A DNA stretch of 59,511 nt from positions 1 through 59,511 of IMG/VR virus record IMGVR_UViG_3300003332_000138; one strand, written 5' to 3'. The translations under genes and the position numbers were made by a program. How positions within the stretch are numbered: the first letter of the stretch is position 1; each line of letters opens with the position of its first letter. Source of the DNA: a virus. The notes beneath the pieces were generated by a model. The model did not search any database. It was not told the origin of the DNA and saw only the letters and a program-made list of their open reading frames with translations. Below, piece after piece: positions 43,201 through 52,008 of the stretch.

Positions 43201-46200
43201 TTCACGATCCTGATGGCAGAAAGTGGGTGACGGATGATGAATATCTTTCCGGGAATGTAAGAGAGAAGTTGGTAAACGCCAAAGATGCGGCAGAGGTTGA
43301 TAAAAAATATAAGCGTAACGTAAAGGCTCTTGAATCTGTCCAACCGGAAGACTTGCCTGCATCCAGGGTAACTATTTCTCTTGGTATGCCCATTATCAAC
43401 AAAAAATATATTGAAAAGTTTGCTTCGGAAGTTCTTGAAATGGATATTGCCGTTTCCCAGGCTCCCTTAACGAATGATTGGAAAGTCGTTGCTCACAGCG
43501 GTCAGGAAGCTGCAACGGCAACCAGTGATTACGGTACTCCTCGAAGAAACGCAGCAGCATTGCTTGACCACGCCCTTAACGGGAAATCTGTCACTGTCCG
43601 TGATCAAGATTCAGACGGGAAAACCTGGGTGAATAAAACTGCAACGGAAACAGCAAATGCAAAACTCCAGAAGTTAAAAACAAAATTCACCACCTGGATA
43701 TGGGAAGATGCAACCAGGGCCGATAATCTCCTAAGAAGATACAACGACGAATATAATAATATCGTAAAGCGTGAATACGGGGGCGACCATATTAATGTTA
43801 TGACCTTCCCCGGTCTGAGTAGTTCTATTAAACCATACGATCACCAGAAACGGGCGGCATGGCGTATTATCCAGAGTGGCAACACCTATATGGCTCACAG
43901 TGTTGGCGCAGGAAAGACAATTGCGTCAATCATTGCAGGGATGGAACAGAAGAGGCTTGGAATAAAGAAAAAGCCTGTTTGGGTTGTTCCTAATCACATG
44001 CTTAAACAATTCTCCAGTGAATTTCTTGAAACATATCCTGCAGCAAAGATCCTTGTAGCAGACGAGCAACAATTTACAGCGAAAAACCGTAACCGATTTA
44101 TGGGCAAGGTCGCTGTTGAGAATTGGGACGCTATTATCATTACCCATTCAGCTTTCAAGAAAATTCCAATGTCTGCAGAGTTTCAGGCTCAGTTTATCGA
44201 AGAGCAGCTTGACGAGGTGGAAATCTTCATGCAGGAGGCAAAGGACGAAGGCGAGTATGCCAAAACAAAACAGATCGAACGCCAGAAAAAGAAATTACAG
44301 GCTCAACTTGAAAAGATAATGTCTGGCGCCGAAAAAGATAAAGGCGTGACATTTGAGGAAACTGGCATCGATCAAATATATGTTGATGAAGCTCAAGAGT
44401 ACCGCAAGTTAAGTTTTGTAACCAAGAAAGGAGATTTGAAAGGTATTGATCCCAACGGGTCACAGCTTGCTTTCGATTTGTATACAAAAACTCAGTACCT
44501 TGAATCACAGACTCCTGGACGTTCACTTGTGCTGATGAGCGGTACACCAGTAACCAATACCCTTGGGGAAGTCTTTGCAATCCAGAGATTCTTGCAAGGT
44601 GACAAACTTAAAGACCTTGGAATTGATTACTTTGATGGCTGGGCGGCTACTTTTGGTGATACTGTCACGAATATTGAAGCCACACCAGCAGGGACGTATA
44701 AGCCTGTCACAAGGTTTGCTAAATTTAACAACATGGCAGCGCTTTCAAATATGTGGGCCGAGATTGGTGATTATGTCCATGCTAAGGACTTACATTATAT
44801 TACTCGCCCAAGTGTTATTGGCGGGTCCAGGAATGTTGTTATTGGTGAATCTAGTTCTATCCAGAAAGCATACAAGAAAGCCCTCGGTGAGAGAATTAAA
44901 ACTATTGAGGCCAGATCAGGCAAACCGGAAAAGGGCCAAGATATAATCCTTTCAGTTATTACCGATGGTAGACATGCCGCCATGGATGATAAATATATAG
45001 ATCCAGCTGCTCCGGTCCGAGAAGATTCAAAAATGACAAAGATGCTCGGCAATATAGAAAAAATATGGCGTGATACTGCAGACAATAAATCGACACAGAT
45101 GGTTTTTGCCGACCTTGGTATGCCAGGTTCCCTTGAAAAACGAGGGTTTTCTACATATCTCCACATTAAAGAGGAATTAATCAGAAGCGGCATTCCTGAA
45201 AACGAAATTGTTTTCATGCAGGATTACAAAAAATCAGACCAGAAGATAAAGCTCTACAAAGACCTTAATGCCGGGAAGGTTCGTATTATTATCGGCTCTT
45301 CTCAGTCCATGGGAACGGGTGTTAATGCTCAGAAACGCCTTGTTGCCCTCCATCATTTTGACCCAAACAGTTACTTGCCTTCTAATATTGAGCAGAGGGA
45401 AGGGCGTATAGTCAGACAGGGTAATACCAACGACAAAGTACATCTTTACGCTTACGTGACCAGGGGCAGCTATGACGAGACAATGTGGCAATTCCTGGAG
45501 ACTAAGCAGAGGTTTATTGATCAATTCCTTTCCGGAAAGGTTGGCGATGATTCTGTCTCTGACATAGATGGCGCTTCCAATAGTTATGCAATGGCAAAGG
45601 CCATGTCTTCCGATAATCCGCTTATTCTTGAGATGGCAGGGGTGGAAAATGAATTAAACACCTTAAAGTCACTTTACACCGGGCATCTTGATTCGCAGCG
45701 AAGTTTAAGATTTGGAAAATCAAGAGCCCAGCGGGGAATCGAATCTAACGAAAAACTTGTAAAAAGGATCGAGGCGGCGCTCAAAAATCGTATACCGACA
45801 AAAGGAGATGCCTTTGGGATGAAGGTTGACGGTGTTGATTACTCTGACAGGAACAAAGCAGGTAAAGCGTTTATCCAAAGACAGATTGATATGATAGACG
45901 GTAAAATCAGGTTTAATGAAATGGTAAAACTTGGTGATATTGCAGGGTTTGGAGTTTGGGGAACTAATGTCGGGATGAAAGGCAGTTACGCCTCAAAAAT
46001 AACTGTTGTTGATAAAGAATCTGGCCTTGTTGTCACTGACATTGCCTGGGCAACAAAACCAGAGCTCAAAGAGGCAAGTCCATCCGGAATAGTAAGGCAA
46101 TTGGAGAACCAGGCGCAAGGACTTGATCGCAGGCTTGAACGTGTAAAAGAAGAAATTGAAAAGGATTATGGTGTGATCAAGGGCGCGGATGAGCGCATTG

Positions 46201-49200
46201 GTGCAAAGTTTGAGTATCAAGATACTCTGGAAGAGAAACAAAAACGCCTTGAAGAGATACAGGACGAACTTGAGAAGGCAGAGAACGACAACGCTGGACT
46301 GGATGACGATTCTGAGGTAAAACTTTCCATAGGTGAAAAAACAAAAGCAGTAAATATTCCGATAATTGGAGAAGATACCAGTGATGACGGACAAAGAGAT
46401 GCGGAAACTCTTGAAAGAAGCATCAAAAAAGGACGCAAAAGGGCCGGTAAGGACACGGACAGAGGAAGAGGACATATCACGGCTGTCAACGTGCACCCTA
46501 AGCTTTCCGAAGGGCTGGAGAAAATCGCAAAAGTCTTCGGCAAAAGAGTAGTTTTTGTTAAAGATGGCGGTTCCGGACTTCTAAACAGTAGCGGTTATGC
46601 TATTGTCTCTGTTAATCCTGACGTTCTTTATATCAATACCGAGAACGACTACCTACCTACCACCGTTCTTGGCCACGAATTATTGCATCATCTTAGCAAT
46701 GACAGGCCAGGGCTCTATAACACTTTTAAAAATGTTCTTTTTTCAGGCAACATCATTAATAAGGAAAAATGGAATGAATTTAAAAGTGACTACAATGACC
46801 GTCTTGCTAAAATCGGTTTTGCCCCGATATCTGAAAGCGGTATCCAAGAGGAGTATGTTGCAGATTTTCTAGGGGATCTTGTCTCTGATAAAACTTTCTG
46901 GAACCAGCTCGCAAAAGAAAATCCTGGAATTTTTAAACGGCTTGCAAAGGCCGTTATTAAATTTTTTGATAGCATTATTTCCAAATTCAAGACAACCATT
47001 CCTGGGGCAGAATCGGACAAATTCTTTAAGGACATGGTTTTTGCCCGTAAACTTGCTACTGCAGTTTTGGCTGATTACGCTGGTGGGGTTAACACTCCTA
47101 GCGACACATCAAATCCCAATATAAAGCATTCTTTACCAAAGAAAGAATCTGGTGGAGATAAAACTTTTAATCAGACTCTCGCAGAAGTTGCACCTGGAGC
47201 CGTGAAATATATAAAGGCTGAAAAGCCGGATATGAACTTTCTGGAGATTCTTTTCTCGACTCCTGAGTATGCTTTTAAGAAATTCGGTGCAGCCTGGCGT
47301 GTATTACAGGCCCAACTTGACAGAAGGGATCTGAAAAACGACCTTGAGAATGATATCCTTGGAGAAAACTACAAGGATAAAGATGGGAATCTTATTGAAC
47401 AGGGAGAATTTTTTGATAAGTCCAATAAACTCAAGAAAGAGAACGTCGAATCCTATAATAAAGTTTCAGGGTATCTCGTTGGAGCAGATCAGACTGGTGA
47501 CGGATATCGAATAAAGAATGAGCTTGAAGAATGGGTAGTAAAGGACCGGCAGAAAAAAGTTGTAGAACGTTTTAAAATAAGCGAGCATCCGGAAGGAGAG
47601 GCTGAAGCTCTTGCTGTTGAATCTATGCGGCAGCACGAAGCTGCTGACTTGAGAAGCGAGGGATTTAATGAAGAGGAGGTTCGGCTTGTTCTCCTTTCCA
47701 GGAAGCTGACAAACAGGGCTTTTGATCTACTGATTGCTGATTTGCGCAAAATTGAGCAGGAAGCAAAAGAGGCTGGGCTCCCGACTCCTGCGCTTGGTGA
47801 AATAGATGAAGCTGGCCGCTATGGTGTGTATAACGGTAAGAAGTTGATTGCAGCCTACGAAAGCCAGGAAGAGGCAGCAGACAGTTTAAGTAATGCGGCA
47901 AAGGTTATCTCCTATGCAATCTACTCTAAAAAAGGCGGTGCTGTTGTCCGTGGGGATTTTACACAGCGGGACAAAGCGGAAGCTTGGGCAGCAAAGAATG
48001 ATATCGAAATTCGGGAGAAGGGTTCCTTCACCGTTAAGAGTAAGGGGAAATACACAAAACTTGAGATCCGGAAAAGAACTGATGATGAACTCCGGCCGCT
48101 TACTATTCAGGAAGCCATTGCCCAGATGAATGATCTTCGGGGTGTATTCTTTCCTCGTCTGCGTGAACCCGGCGCTTATGTGATGATTGCAAAAAAGGAT
48201 GGTTCTAATCCTATTCGCGAACATTTTGATATAGCAGGGCTCGATGATACGAAAGGTTGGAAGGCTACCAGGCTCATTAAAAAAGCTATCAACTCAGGGA
48301 CACCTGCAGGACGAAGAATTAAAGAGTTACGTTCCCAAGGATACGATGTAACGCTCAAAAAAGATGATTCGATTTCAGAAGATGTTTTTGACGCGACCAG
48401 ACTGACCAGTTCCCTCGATGCAATCCTGCAGCAGGCCATGAGTGTTGCAGATAAAAACGACTCAGATCAACTGGAGATGGGGAAACAGATTAACAAAATT
48501 CTCACTCTGCAAGTTGCTGATATCTTCAAGGCCCGTGGTTACCTTTCCACACGTATGAAACGTACAGAAGAAGTATGGGAAGGGTATGAGGAAGATATGC
48601 AGAAAGCCCTTGTTCAGTACGGGCGTAATCTGGCGGCTGGTGTGGCCAAGCGTGATACAGCACAAAAGATGATCCTTGCCTTTACTGGAAAGGACTACAG
48701 CTGGAACGATTATAAAAATGATGTGGGTGAAGCGGCCGACTGGGACGAATACAGCAAGATCGTAGAGAAAAGACGTGTTGACCCGGGTAAACAGAAAGTT
48801 CTTTTCAGCCAGGTGCGAAAGTTCATCATAGATGTTTTACGCAATGATGAGCAGGCCGACAGGGTTATGGGATTCATGAAGGGGCTTGCTGCTGTAAAGT
48901 TCCTTGGCTTTCGTATCAGTTCTGCTGCAATCAATATGACAAATATGGTACAGGCTGTTCCTGCAACTATTTCGGCTAACACCGATGACTCCATCCTGAA
49001 GTCGCTGAACCGTGTGAAACATGCTGTTACTGTCTACACGCAATACAGAACCAAAAAAGGGAAGATATCAGAAACGGACAGAGATATTTTTCAGGATATC
49101 ACAAGCAGGGGATGGGACCAGGCGCAATATAATATGGAACTGGCTTCTGCTTTGAAATCTAAACTTGGTGACCGGTGGGCGAAATTCACCGACGCATCTA

Positions 49201-50270
49201 TGTTTCTATTTGGTGCCGCAGAAAAGGTGAACCGGGCAACAACCATCTTTGCAGCCTATAAGGCTGTAGAGAAGCAGCGTCCGAATATGTCGCATGATGA
49301 TATTATGGCAGAAGCCAAGTATATCAGTGATCGGGCTCATGGCGTGTATGGCAAAGAAACTATGCCTGCATGGGCAAGGGGAGCATATAACCCCATGAAA
49401 CTTGCTTACACATTCCAGAAGTTTTCCCATAACTATATGCTGAATATGCTGGAAATGGGATTTAGCAAACAGGATTGGAAGGCTGTAAGTTATATGCTGC
49501 TCTCTCCTGCTATCCTTGGTGGTACCGGTGCGACATTGGCAACGCCCATGATAGCAGCAATGGCCTCGGCACTTGGTATAGGTGGTGATGATCCTGAAGA
49601 AGCGTTTTACTCCTGGGTAGAAGAAACCTTTGGAAGTGATCGCATGGCAAGGCATGGTTTGCCGGGGATGGCAGGGGTGAACTTTAAAGGGTCCCTGCAG
49701 ATGCACAACCCTATGCCTCGTAAGTTGAGCGAGATCGGTGGAGCACCACAAGGAGTTTTGACAGATCTTTGGAAAGGCTCTAAACACTTTCTTGATGGTA
49801 AAATCTATAAGGGGTTTGAATCCATGGCTCCAACAGCCTTTGGCAATATGTCAAAAGCTGTCAGGGAGAGCAGGGAAGGTGTGACCACAGGCTCTTACTC
49901 TTCAGTGTATTATGGTAACGAACCATTAAAAGCTAACACATTGGACGCTGTTGTCAGGTTTCTTTCGTTTAATCCTTCACGACTTTCAGGAATACGTGAG
50001 AAGCAGTGGAGTGAGAAAAAGGTTTATAAGAAGTATCAAGAGCGCAGAAAAAAAATAAACTCCAGAATCAAAAAAGAATGGCTGCAGTCCAATGGGGATA
50101 TCCCGGATAAAGTCTGGGGTGAGATATGGAAAGAAGTGTTCCGCTACAATGATCTGGTACGTGGATCAGGGCGCAGTGATATCAGTCCTATTACAGCAAG
50201 AAGTATCAGAAACCTTATCCGTAGATCACTGCGAGCCCCAAAGCGTGAGCGTTTGAGGATGGCTGTATGA
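37239..50270 (+). CDS. Giant polyvalent (DarB-like) protein: MTase, SNF2-type helicase, peptidase
   Basis: A 4343-residue protein co-delivered with DNA in related phages. Residues ~143-188 are Gly/Ala-rich and hydrophobic. Residues ~679-808 match the inorganic-pyrophosphatase-like polyvalent domain (GSVGYDKDHVDVFF). A winged-helix-like part lies at ~922-985. An N6-adenine MTase lies at ~1405-1695 with NPPF at 1600. An SNF2-type helicase has AHSVGAGKT (2219-2227), DEAQ (2383-2386), SGTP (2434-2437) and EQREGRIVRQ (2718-2727). A zincin-like HELLHH is at 3146-3151. The C-terminal ~450 residues resemble other polyvalent proteins. Role in anti-restriction is inferred from P1 DarB. Confidence 0.92.
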   Translation: MAENHFDKFDAEEKNVPPVSEGNHFDRFDQSATGAPRESAGANENQGSDSIPEDRGIVGDTVSHLARGGANLAKMVGGAMRVADLNPDDNDGFMDRAGQKLIDMGESAPKHAKIFRPDQREAQGEEGFAKRTYGMALESAPASLTPMATAAVGAGIGSFAGPVGTVVGGGLGLLGGIIGTFGMGTYNEARTTALKHLKKTRPELSKNEVTQMAHDNGMSHALYEVGTEALGDIAAMATFGMGKVFFHTAKNGVKATLKGVLAGGPKEFSKKFAKAYVTDMPFEAGSEILAYYGQSKADEKIGIGEGATGKGMLEAAGTAAWMSGILGGGISGYNAVQSRKVMKSLNSDDVVIRERAANTIAGDISRNLDDKKIAKQWRVEAQNAIASGEKIPLDEKIVDFGKEKVAEDNGTASSTQEVPPPTDRQAPPDVEQKPQGVIAKAADKAPVQADSNSGAEAPGFGAIPGNVPPEGEEQKTIFKAINAVPEETFETIVKTKGQDETTTQANQEGEDQGLQKNKGEGEAQAEIETHTLPDGRLINKLTGEIVDPPKKTIEEEYNEYSPDLPPTDNILPEGLTGKAAVDFVKAKSEGLDDQGAENYARLNNGTPKKGEQGEEKIQQNVDGVSSEPAAVKEESKTTERSAGETKRVEVVNNSKSVAHGQEVDTAPSEKQKEAENYKKGHVRLDGMDITIENPAGSTRSGTDQTGNEWSQKLKHDYGYVKGSVGYDKDHVDVFFANGYTGGAGKVHIVNQHNQDGSFDEHKVVIGARTKGAARQTYLSNYEKGWKGGKSVVEMPMDEFKQWVKGEGPSKGKLVTDGTEKTGGSTGSNGSNPDTVNNPPTQDIIEHTTKKGKVIKGIVLTDITMGEAKEIDKYTFRKDGGFFIREKHLKVEEKVLEQTSAKIDEEKPETVKSDEPDKPKANKLTPRQKEAMEWFNAGQSVGEEGMNKGVDGYKGRIRPAILKKLEEKGLIEFLGGFDEWYSVEVIERDNMRETEANLLERQQKKSKEKRKKGEQDGIRGDVEKSGNGDNGSGTAGNEGITDKDSGRTSGNGQVAQGTADQTPAEEKEEGAIRSGGAISSSEKESGNEGVSGLLKTVDNEKSAYGKNNTLVSKSRADEIRAKLKEKLNQLSSGIDPEMISLGTELAVFHIEAGARKFTDFSKAMINDLGDKIKPFLRSFYEGARYYPGLDNKGMSGAEEIESASTSDVTDKNVGDKTEKDKVDGSIGLNPDGQNVFIDKNGNRQHEDGTFLVGSSVAIDLAGNGIVVKSPQMLFERGDTQFLTVEEVAEFKNAETGQTKPESGTIEAGGKKNEPILADVQGVSEDKQSGRTGKIKDGRQTSGVREGSDGTVRGPGTDNNRTDDKGTSGKLRGQGSKSETSKDGSKGAVESRHEGVSARPVDYHITDSDSLGSGGATTKARANIKAIRILKNIQKEKRPATPEEQKALVKYVGWGSSELANGIFPVKKWSHDSRKLEPTYKKGWATMGKELETLLTKEEYADAKRSTLNAHYTSKEVIDGMYSALEQFGYKGGGRAIEPGSGVGHFVGLLPENMPDTQFTTIEMDSISAGIAEALYPNHDIRNQDYSKFKAPKNFFDFAIGNPPFDSIPVTTDKEYAKHKFALHDFFFAKTIDRVRPGGVMMLVTSRYTMDKSGDKARHYLSQRADFLGAIRLPQTAFKKNAGTDVVTDVIFLQKREEGKAKGGLPWNSLKTIKAKDKNKNTHEFSINEYFADNPEMVLGSHAAEGSMYSGNEYTVKPKQGEIGEHFSKAVQNLPKDIYEQGETVTDQEVAEIEFAPDIIKEGAFFLDAKGNVLLKEDGVGQAVSTAKGKKKALIKNFITLRDAVREVLYVQLSETGSLKAAQRNLNKAYNGFVEKHGPINKATKVTRTLNDGAESISYRYPNFQPFSMDPDSYRVAAIEIYDLETGKTKKADIFTERVISPAVEPKVESLTDALHVSMYQNGRVDIPAIAGLMDVSEQEAIDGLGDAIFHDPDGRKWVTDDEYLSGNVREKLVNAKDAAEVDKKYKRNVKALESVQPEDLPASRVTISLGMPIINKKYIEKFASEVLEMDIAVSQAPLTNDWKVVAHSGQEAATATSDYGTPRRNAAALLDHALNGKSVTVRDQDSDGKTWVNKTATETANAKLQKLKTKFTTWIWEDATRADNLLRRYNDEYNNIVKREYGGDHINVMTFPGLSSSIKPYDHQKRAAWRIIQSGNTYMAHSVGAGKTIASIIAGMEQKRLGIKKKPVWVVPNHMLKQFSSEFLETYPAAKILVADEQQFTAKNRNRFMGKVAVENWDAIIITHSAFKKIPMSAEFQAQFIEEQLDEVEIFMQEAKDEGEYAKTKQIERQKKKLQAQLEKIMSGAEKDKGVTFEETGIDQIYVDEAQEYRKLSFVTKKGDLKGIDPNGSQLAFDLYTKTQYLESQTPGRSLVLMSGTPVTNTLGEVFAIQRFLQGDKLKDLGIDYFDGWAATFGDTVTNIEATPAGTYKPVTRFAKFNNMAALSNMWAEIGDYVHAKDLHYITRPSVIGGSRNVVIGESSSIQKAYKKALGERIKTIEARSGKPEKGQDIILSVITDGRHAAMDDKYIDPAAPVREDSKMTKMLGNIEKIWRDTADNKSTQMVFADLGMPGSLEKRGFSTYLHIKEELIRSGIPENEIVFMQDYKKSDQKIKLYKDLNAGKVRIIIGSSQSMGTGVNAQKRLVALHHFDPNSYLPSNIEQREGRIVRQGNTNDKVHLYAYVTRGSYDETMWQFLETKQRFIDQFLSGKVGDDSVSDIDGASNSYAMAKAMSSDNPLILEMAGVENELNTLKSLYTGHLDSQRSLRFGKSRAQRGIESNEKLVKRIEAALKNRIPTKGDAFGMKVDGVDYSDRNKAGKAFIQRQIDMIDGKIRFNEMVKLGDIAGFGVWGTNVGMKGSYASKITVVDKESGLVVTDIAWATKPELKEASPSGIVRQLENQAQGLDRRLERVKEEIEKDYGVIKGADERIGAKFEYQDTLEEKQKRLEEIQDELEKAENDNAGLDDDSEVKLSIGEKTKAVNIPIIGEDTSDDGQRDAETLERSIKKGRKRAGKDTDRGRGHITAVNVHPKLSEGLEKIAKVFGKRVVFVKDGGSGLLNSSGYAIVSVNPDVLYINTENDYLPTTVLGHELLHHLSNDRPGLYNTFKNVLFSGNIINKEKWNEFKSDYNDRLAKIGFAPISESGIQEEYVADFLGDLVSDKTFWNQLAKENPGIFKRLAKAVIKFFDSIISKFKTTIPGAESDKFFKDMVFARKLATAVLADYAGGVNTPSDTSNPNIKHSLPKKESGGDKTFNQTLAEVAPGAVKYIKAEKPDMNFLEILFSTPEYAFKKFGAAWRVLQAQLDRRDLKNDLENDILGENYKDKDGNLIEQGEFFDKSNKLKKENVESYNKVSGYLVGADQTGDGYRIKNELEEWVVKDRQKKVVERFKISEHPEGEAEALAVESMRQHEAADLRSEGFNEEEVRLVLLSRKLTNRAFDLLIADLRKIEQEAKEAGLPTPALGEIDEAGRYGVYNGKKLIAAYESQEEAADSLSNAAKVISYAIYSKKGGAVVRGDFTQRDKAEAWAAKNDIEIREKGSFTVKSKGKYTKLEIRKRTDDELRPLTIQEAIAQMNDLRGVFFPRLREPGAYVMIAKKDGSNPIREHFDIAGLDDTKGWKATRLIKKAINSGTPAGRRIKELRSQGYDVTLKKDDSISEDVFDATRLTSSLDAILQQAMSVADKNDSDQLEMGKQINKILTLQVADIFKARGYLSTRMKRTEEVWEGYEEDMQKALVQYGRNLAAGVAKRDTAQKMILAFTGKDYSWNDYKNDVGEAADWDEYSKIVEKRRVDPGKQKVLFSQVRKFIIDVLRNDEQADRVMGFMKGLAAVKFLGFRISSAAINMTNMVQAVPATISANTDDSILKSLNRVKHAVTVYTQYRTKKGKISETDRDIFQDITSRGWDQAQYNMELASALKSKLGDRWAKFTDASMFLFGAAEKVNRATTIFAAYKAVEKQRPNMSHDDIMAEAKYISDRAHGVYGKETMPAWARGAYNPMKLAYTFQKFSHNYMLNMLEMGFSKQDWKAVSYMLLSPAILGGTGATLATPMIAAMASALGIGGDDPEEAFYSWVEETFGSDRMARHGLPGMAGVNFKGSLQMHNPMPRKLSEIGGAPQGVLTDLWKGSKHFLDGKIYKGFESMAPTAFGNMSKAVRESREGVTTGSYSSVYYGNEPLKANTLDAVVRFLSFNPSRLSGIREKQWSEKKVYKKYQERRKKINSRIKKEWLQSNGDIPDKVWGEIWKEVFRYNDLVRGSGRSDISPITARSIRNLIRRSLRAPKRERLRMAV

Positions 50271-50280
50271 TTAAAAGCAT

Positions 50281-50308
50281 TTGTATCGTAGCGAATATAT
50301 GATACTAT
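50281..50308 (+). promoter_or_regulatory. Late promoter candidate before the fibre genes
   Basis: -35 TTGTAT and -10 TACTAT with a 16-base spacer, start expected near 50315, ~113 bases before the ATG at 50428. A GGTGA/TCACC hairpin (50340-50356) follows. The architecture equals the other late leaders. Confidence 0.5.
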
Positions 50309-50373
50309 AGCCAAAACAATAAAATAGAATTTTGCCCATGGTGACTGATCATCACCTGCGCAGACTTAATTAA

Positions 50374-50418
50374 GGCCGCTTGTATGGAAGCTTTTCCATA
50401 TTTGCGGCCTTTTTTTTT
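50374..50418 (+). terminator. Intrinsic terminator in the fibre-gene leader
   Basis: Outer stem GGCCGC/GCGGCC, an internal TTG/TTT bulge, inner stem TATGGAA/TTCCATA with a GCTT loop, then nine T. The gene's ATG follows nine bases after the T-run, with only GGGA as a ribosome site. It is the most symmetrical of the four late-leader terminators. Confidence 0.92.
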
Positions 50419-50427
50419 GGGAAAAAT

Positions 50428-51999
50428 ATGGCAGCTCCATCATACACCACTGACCTTGTTACTCTCGCTATAGGTGATCTTGGCACTGAATCATGGGACG
50501 AATCATCAAACGCCGCATATGATGATGGTGGTGCGATGGTTGATGATAGTAACCTTTATTATAACGGTTCGTCTTGTGTCTCAGCACAGTTCACTAAGGA
50601 TGGTATAGCCACTATCCTTATGGATTATGGTTCTGGAGTTACAATACCTGCTGATGGTGCAGTCTTGATTCATCATCTTTGGGCTGCTCCACCAGCTCTT
50701 GCGACTCTTGCGCTTGGTGGTGTTCGTATAATGGTTGGTGATAGCCTTGGTGATTTATACGGTTGGCCTTGTTCTGGCTCTGATGCCCCTCCATCCCCTC
50801 GCGGTGGTTGGGCAAACTATGCAATAAATCCTGCTATCGGTTCTCCGGTTTACACTGTTGGGACTCCTACTGGAGCATACAGCGTGTTTGGAATTGCCGT
50901 ATCGGCAACAGCCCAGGCCCGTGGTAATCCAAATGCCTGCAATGCTGTGCGCTATGGCAGATGCACATCAATCTACGAACATGGCGAAGCAGCCAATTAC
51001 GCCACTTTTGCAGGGTATGCTGCCATAGACAGTCTTTCGGCAAACAAGTGGAATCTCCTTGACCCGGTAAAAGGCGGCTACGAGCATCAAGGCCTGATGT
51101 CCCTTGGCACCGCCACCAATGCTGTTGATTTCAGGGATGCAAATGTAAATATTTCCATTGCTGATACCATTAATGTGACTGCGGCGTTTAATAGGGTTGA
51201 GGTGAACAACGCCTCTTCCAATATTGAATGGACAGCTGTTTCAATCTCTGCCCTGGGGACGACATCAAAGGGAAATTTTGTGGCCGTGGACAATGCGACC
51301 ATAGTCAAGACCTCCTGTACCTTTACTGATATGGACTCGTTTACCTATCAGACCAACTCTACCATTCTTTCTACCACCCATCGCCGTTGCGGATTAATCA
51401 CTCAGGGCGGGGCCACCATGACATCTGGCACCGTTGACAAACCAAGCGGATCTGTGGGGATGCTGGCCAGTAGTCTGAACGCTGTCACAAAATACACTTT
51501 CAATTCTGATGGCACAGGACATGCGGTTGATCTTGGCACTGTATCAGGAAACACATCTGTTACCTGGGACAACAGCGACAATGGGTACACCGATGCGTCG
51601 TCTGGAAATGAGACGATTGTTGTCAGTGTTGATAATGGAATCACTTTGACAATCAATGTTGCGGAAGGTGCTAGTACCCCATCAGTTTATAACACTGGGA
51701 CGGGAACGGTGGATGTCGTCTCCGGCTTGGTAACTATTACGATCTCATCACCGGTCAGTTTGGTTGGTGCCGAGGTGCGACTATACGACATGGACAATAT
51801 CCCGGATGGAAGCCTTGGGACTGAATTGTCTGGCGTAGAATCCCACACATCAGCAACTTACACATACTCAGGTTCTGGAGGTAATCTTATTTGGATACAA
51901 ATCATGTTAGACGGTTACGAGGAATTTGGGCAGCAATACACGATGCCAGCATCTGACACTACTTTTACGGCACTTTTAAATCTTGACTTAAACAAATAG
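50428..51999 (+). CDS. Tail or fibre protein
   Basis: A 523-residue beta-rich protein, dominated by Ser, Thr, Gly and Asn with little Lys, as in receptor-binding or tail-spike parts. The C-terminal ~100 residues resemble an Ig-like or carbohydrate-binding beta-sandwich (VYNTGTGTVDVVSG, VRLYDMDNIPDG). An in-frame TTG at 50380 inside the hairpin is rejected. It is followed after nine bases by another structural gene. Confidence 0.6.
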   Translation: MAAPSYTTDLVTLAIGDLGTESWDESSNAAYDDGGAMVDDSNLYYNGSSCVSAQFTKDGIATILMDYGSGVTIPADGAVLIHHLWAAPPALATLALGGVRIMVGDSLGDLYGWPCSGSDAPPSPRGGWANYAINPAIGSPVYTVGTPTGAYSVFGIAVSATAQARGNPNACNAVRYGRCTSIYEHGEAANYATFAGYAAIDSLSANKWNLLDPVKGGYEHQGLMSLGTATNAVDFRDANVNISIADTINVTAAFNRVEVNNASSNIEWTAVSISALGTTSKGNFVAVDNATIVKTSCTFTDMDSFTYQTNSTILSTTHRRCGLITQGGATMTSGTVDKPSGSVGMLASSLNAVTKYTFNSDGTGHAVDLGTVSGNTSVTWDNSDNGYTDASSGNETIVVSVDNGITLTINVAEGASTPSVYNTGTGTVDVVSGLVTITISSPVSLVGAEVRLYDMDNIPDGSLGTELSGVESHTSATYTYSGSGGNLIWIQIMLDGYEEFGQQYTMPASDTTFTALLNLDLNK

Positions 52000-52008
52000 G
52001 AGTAAAAA

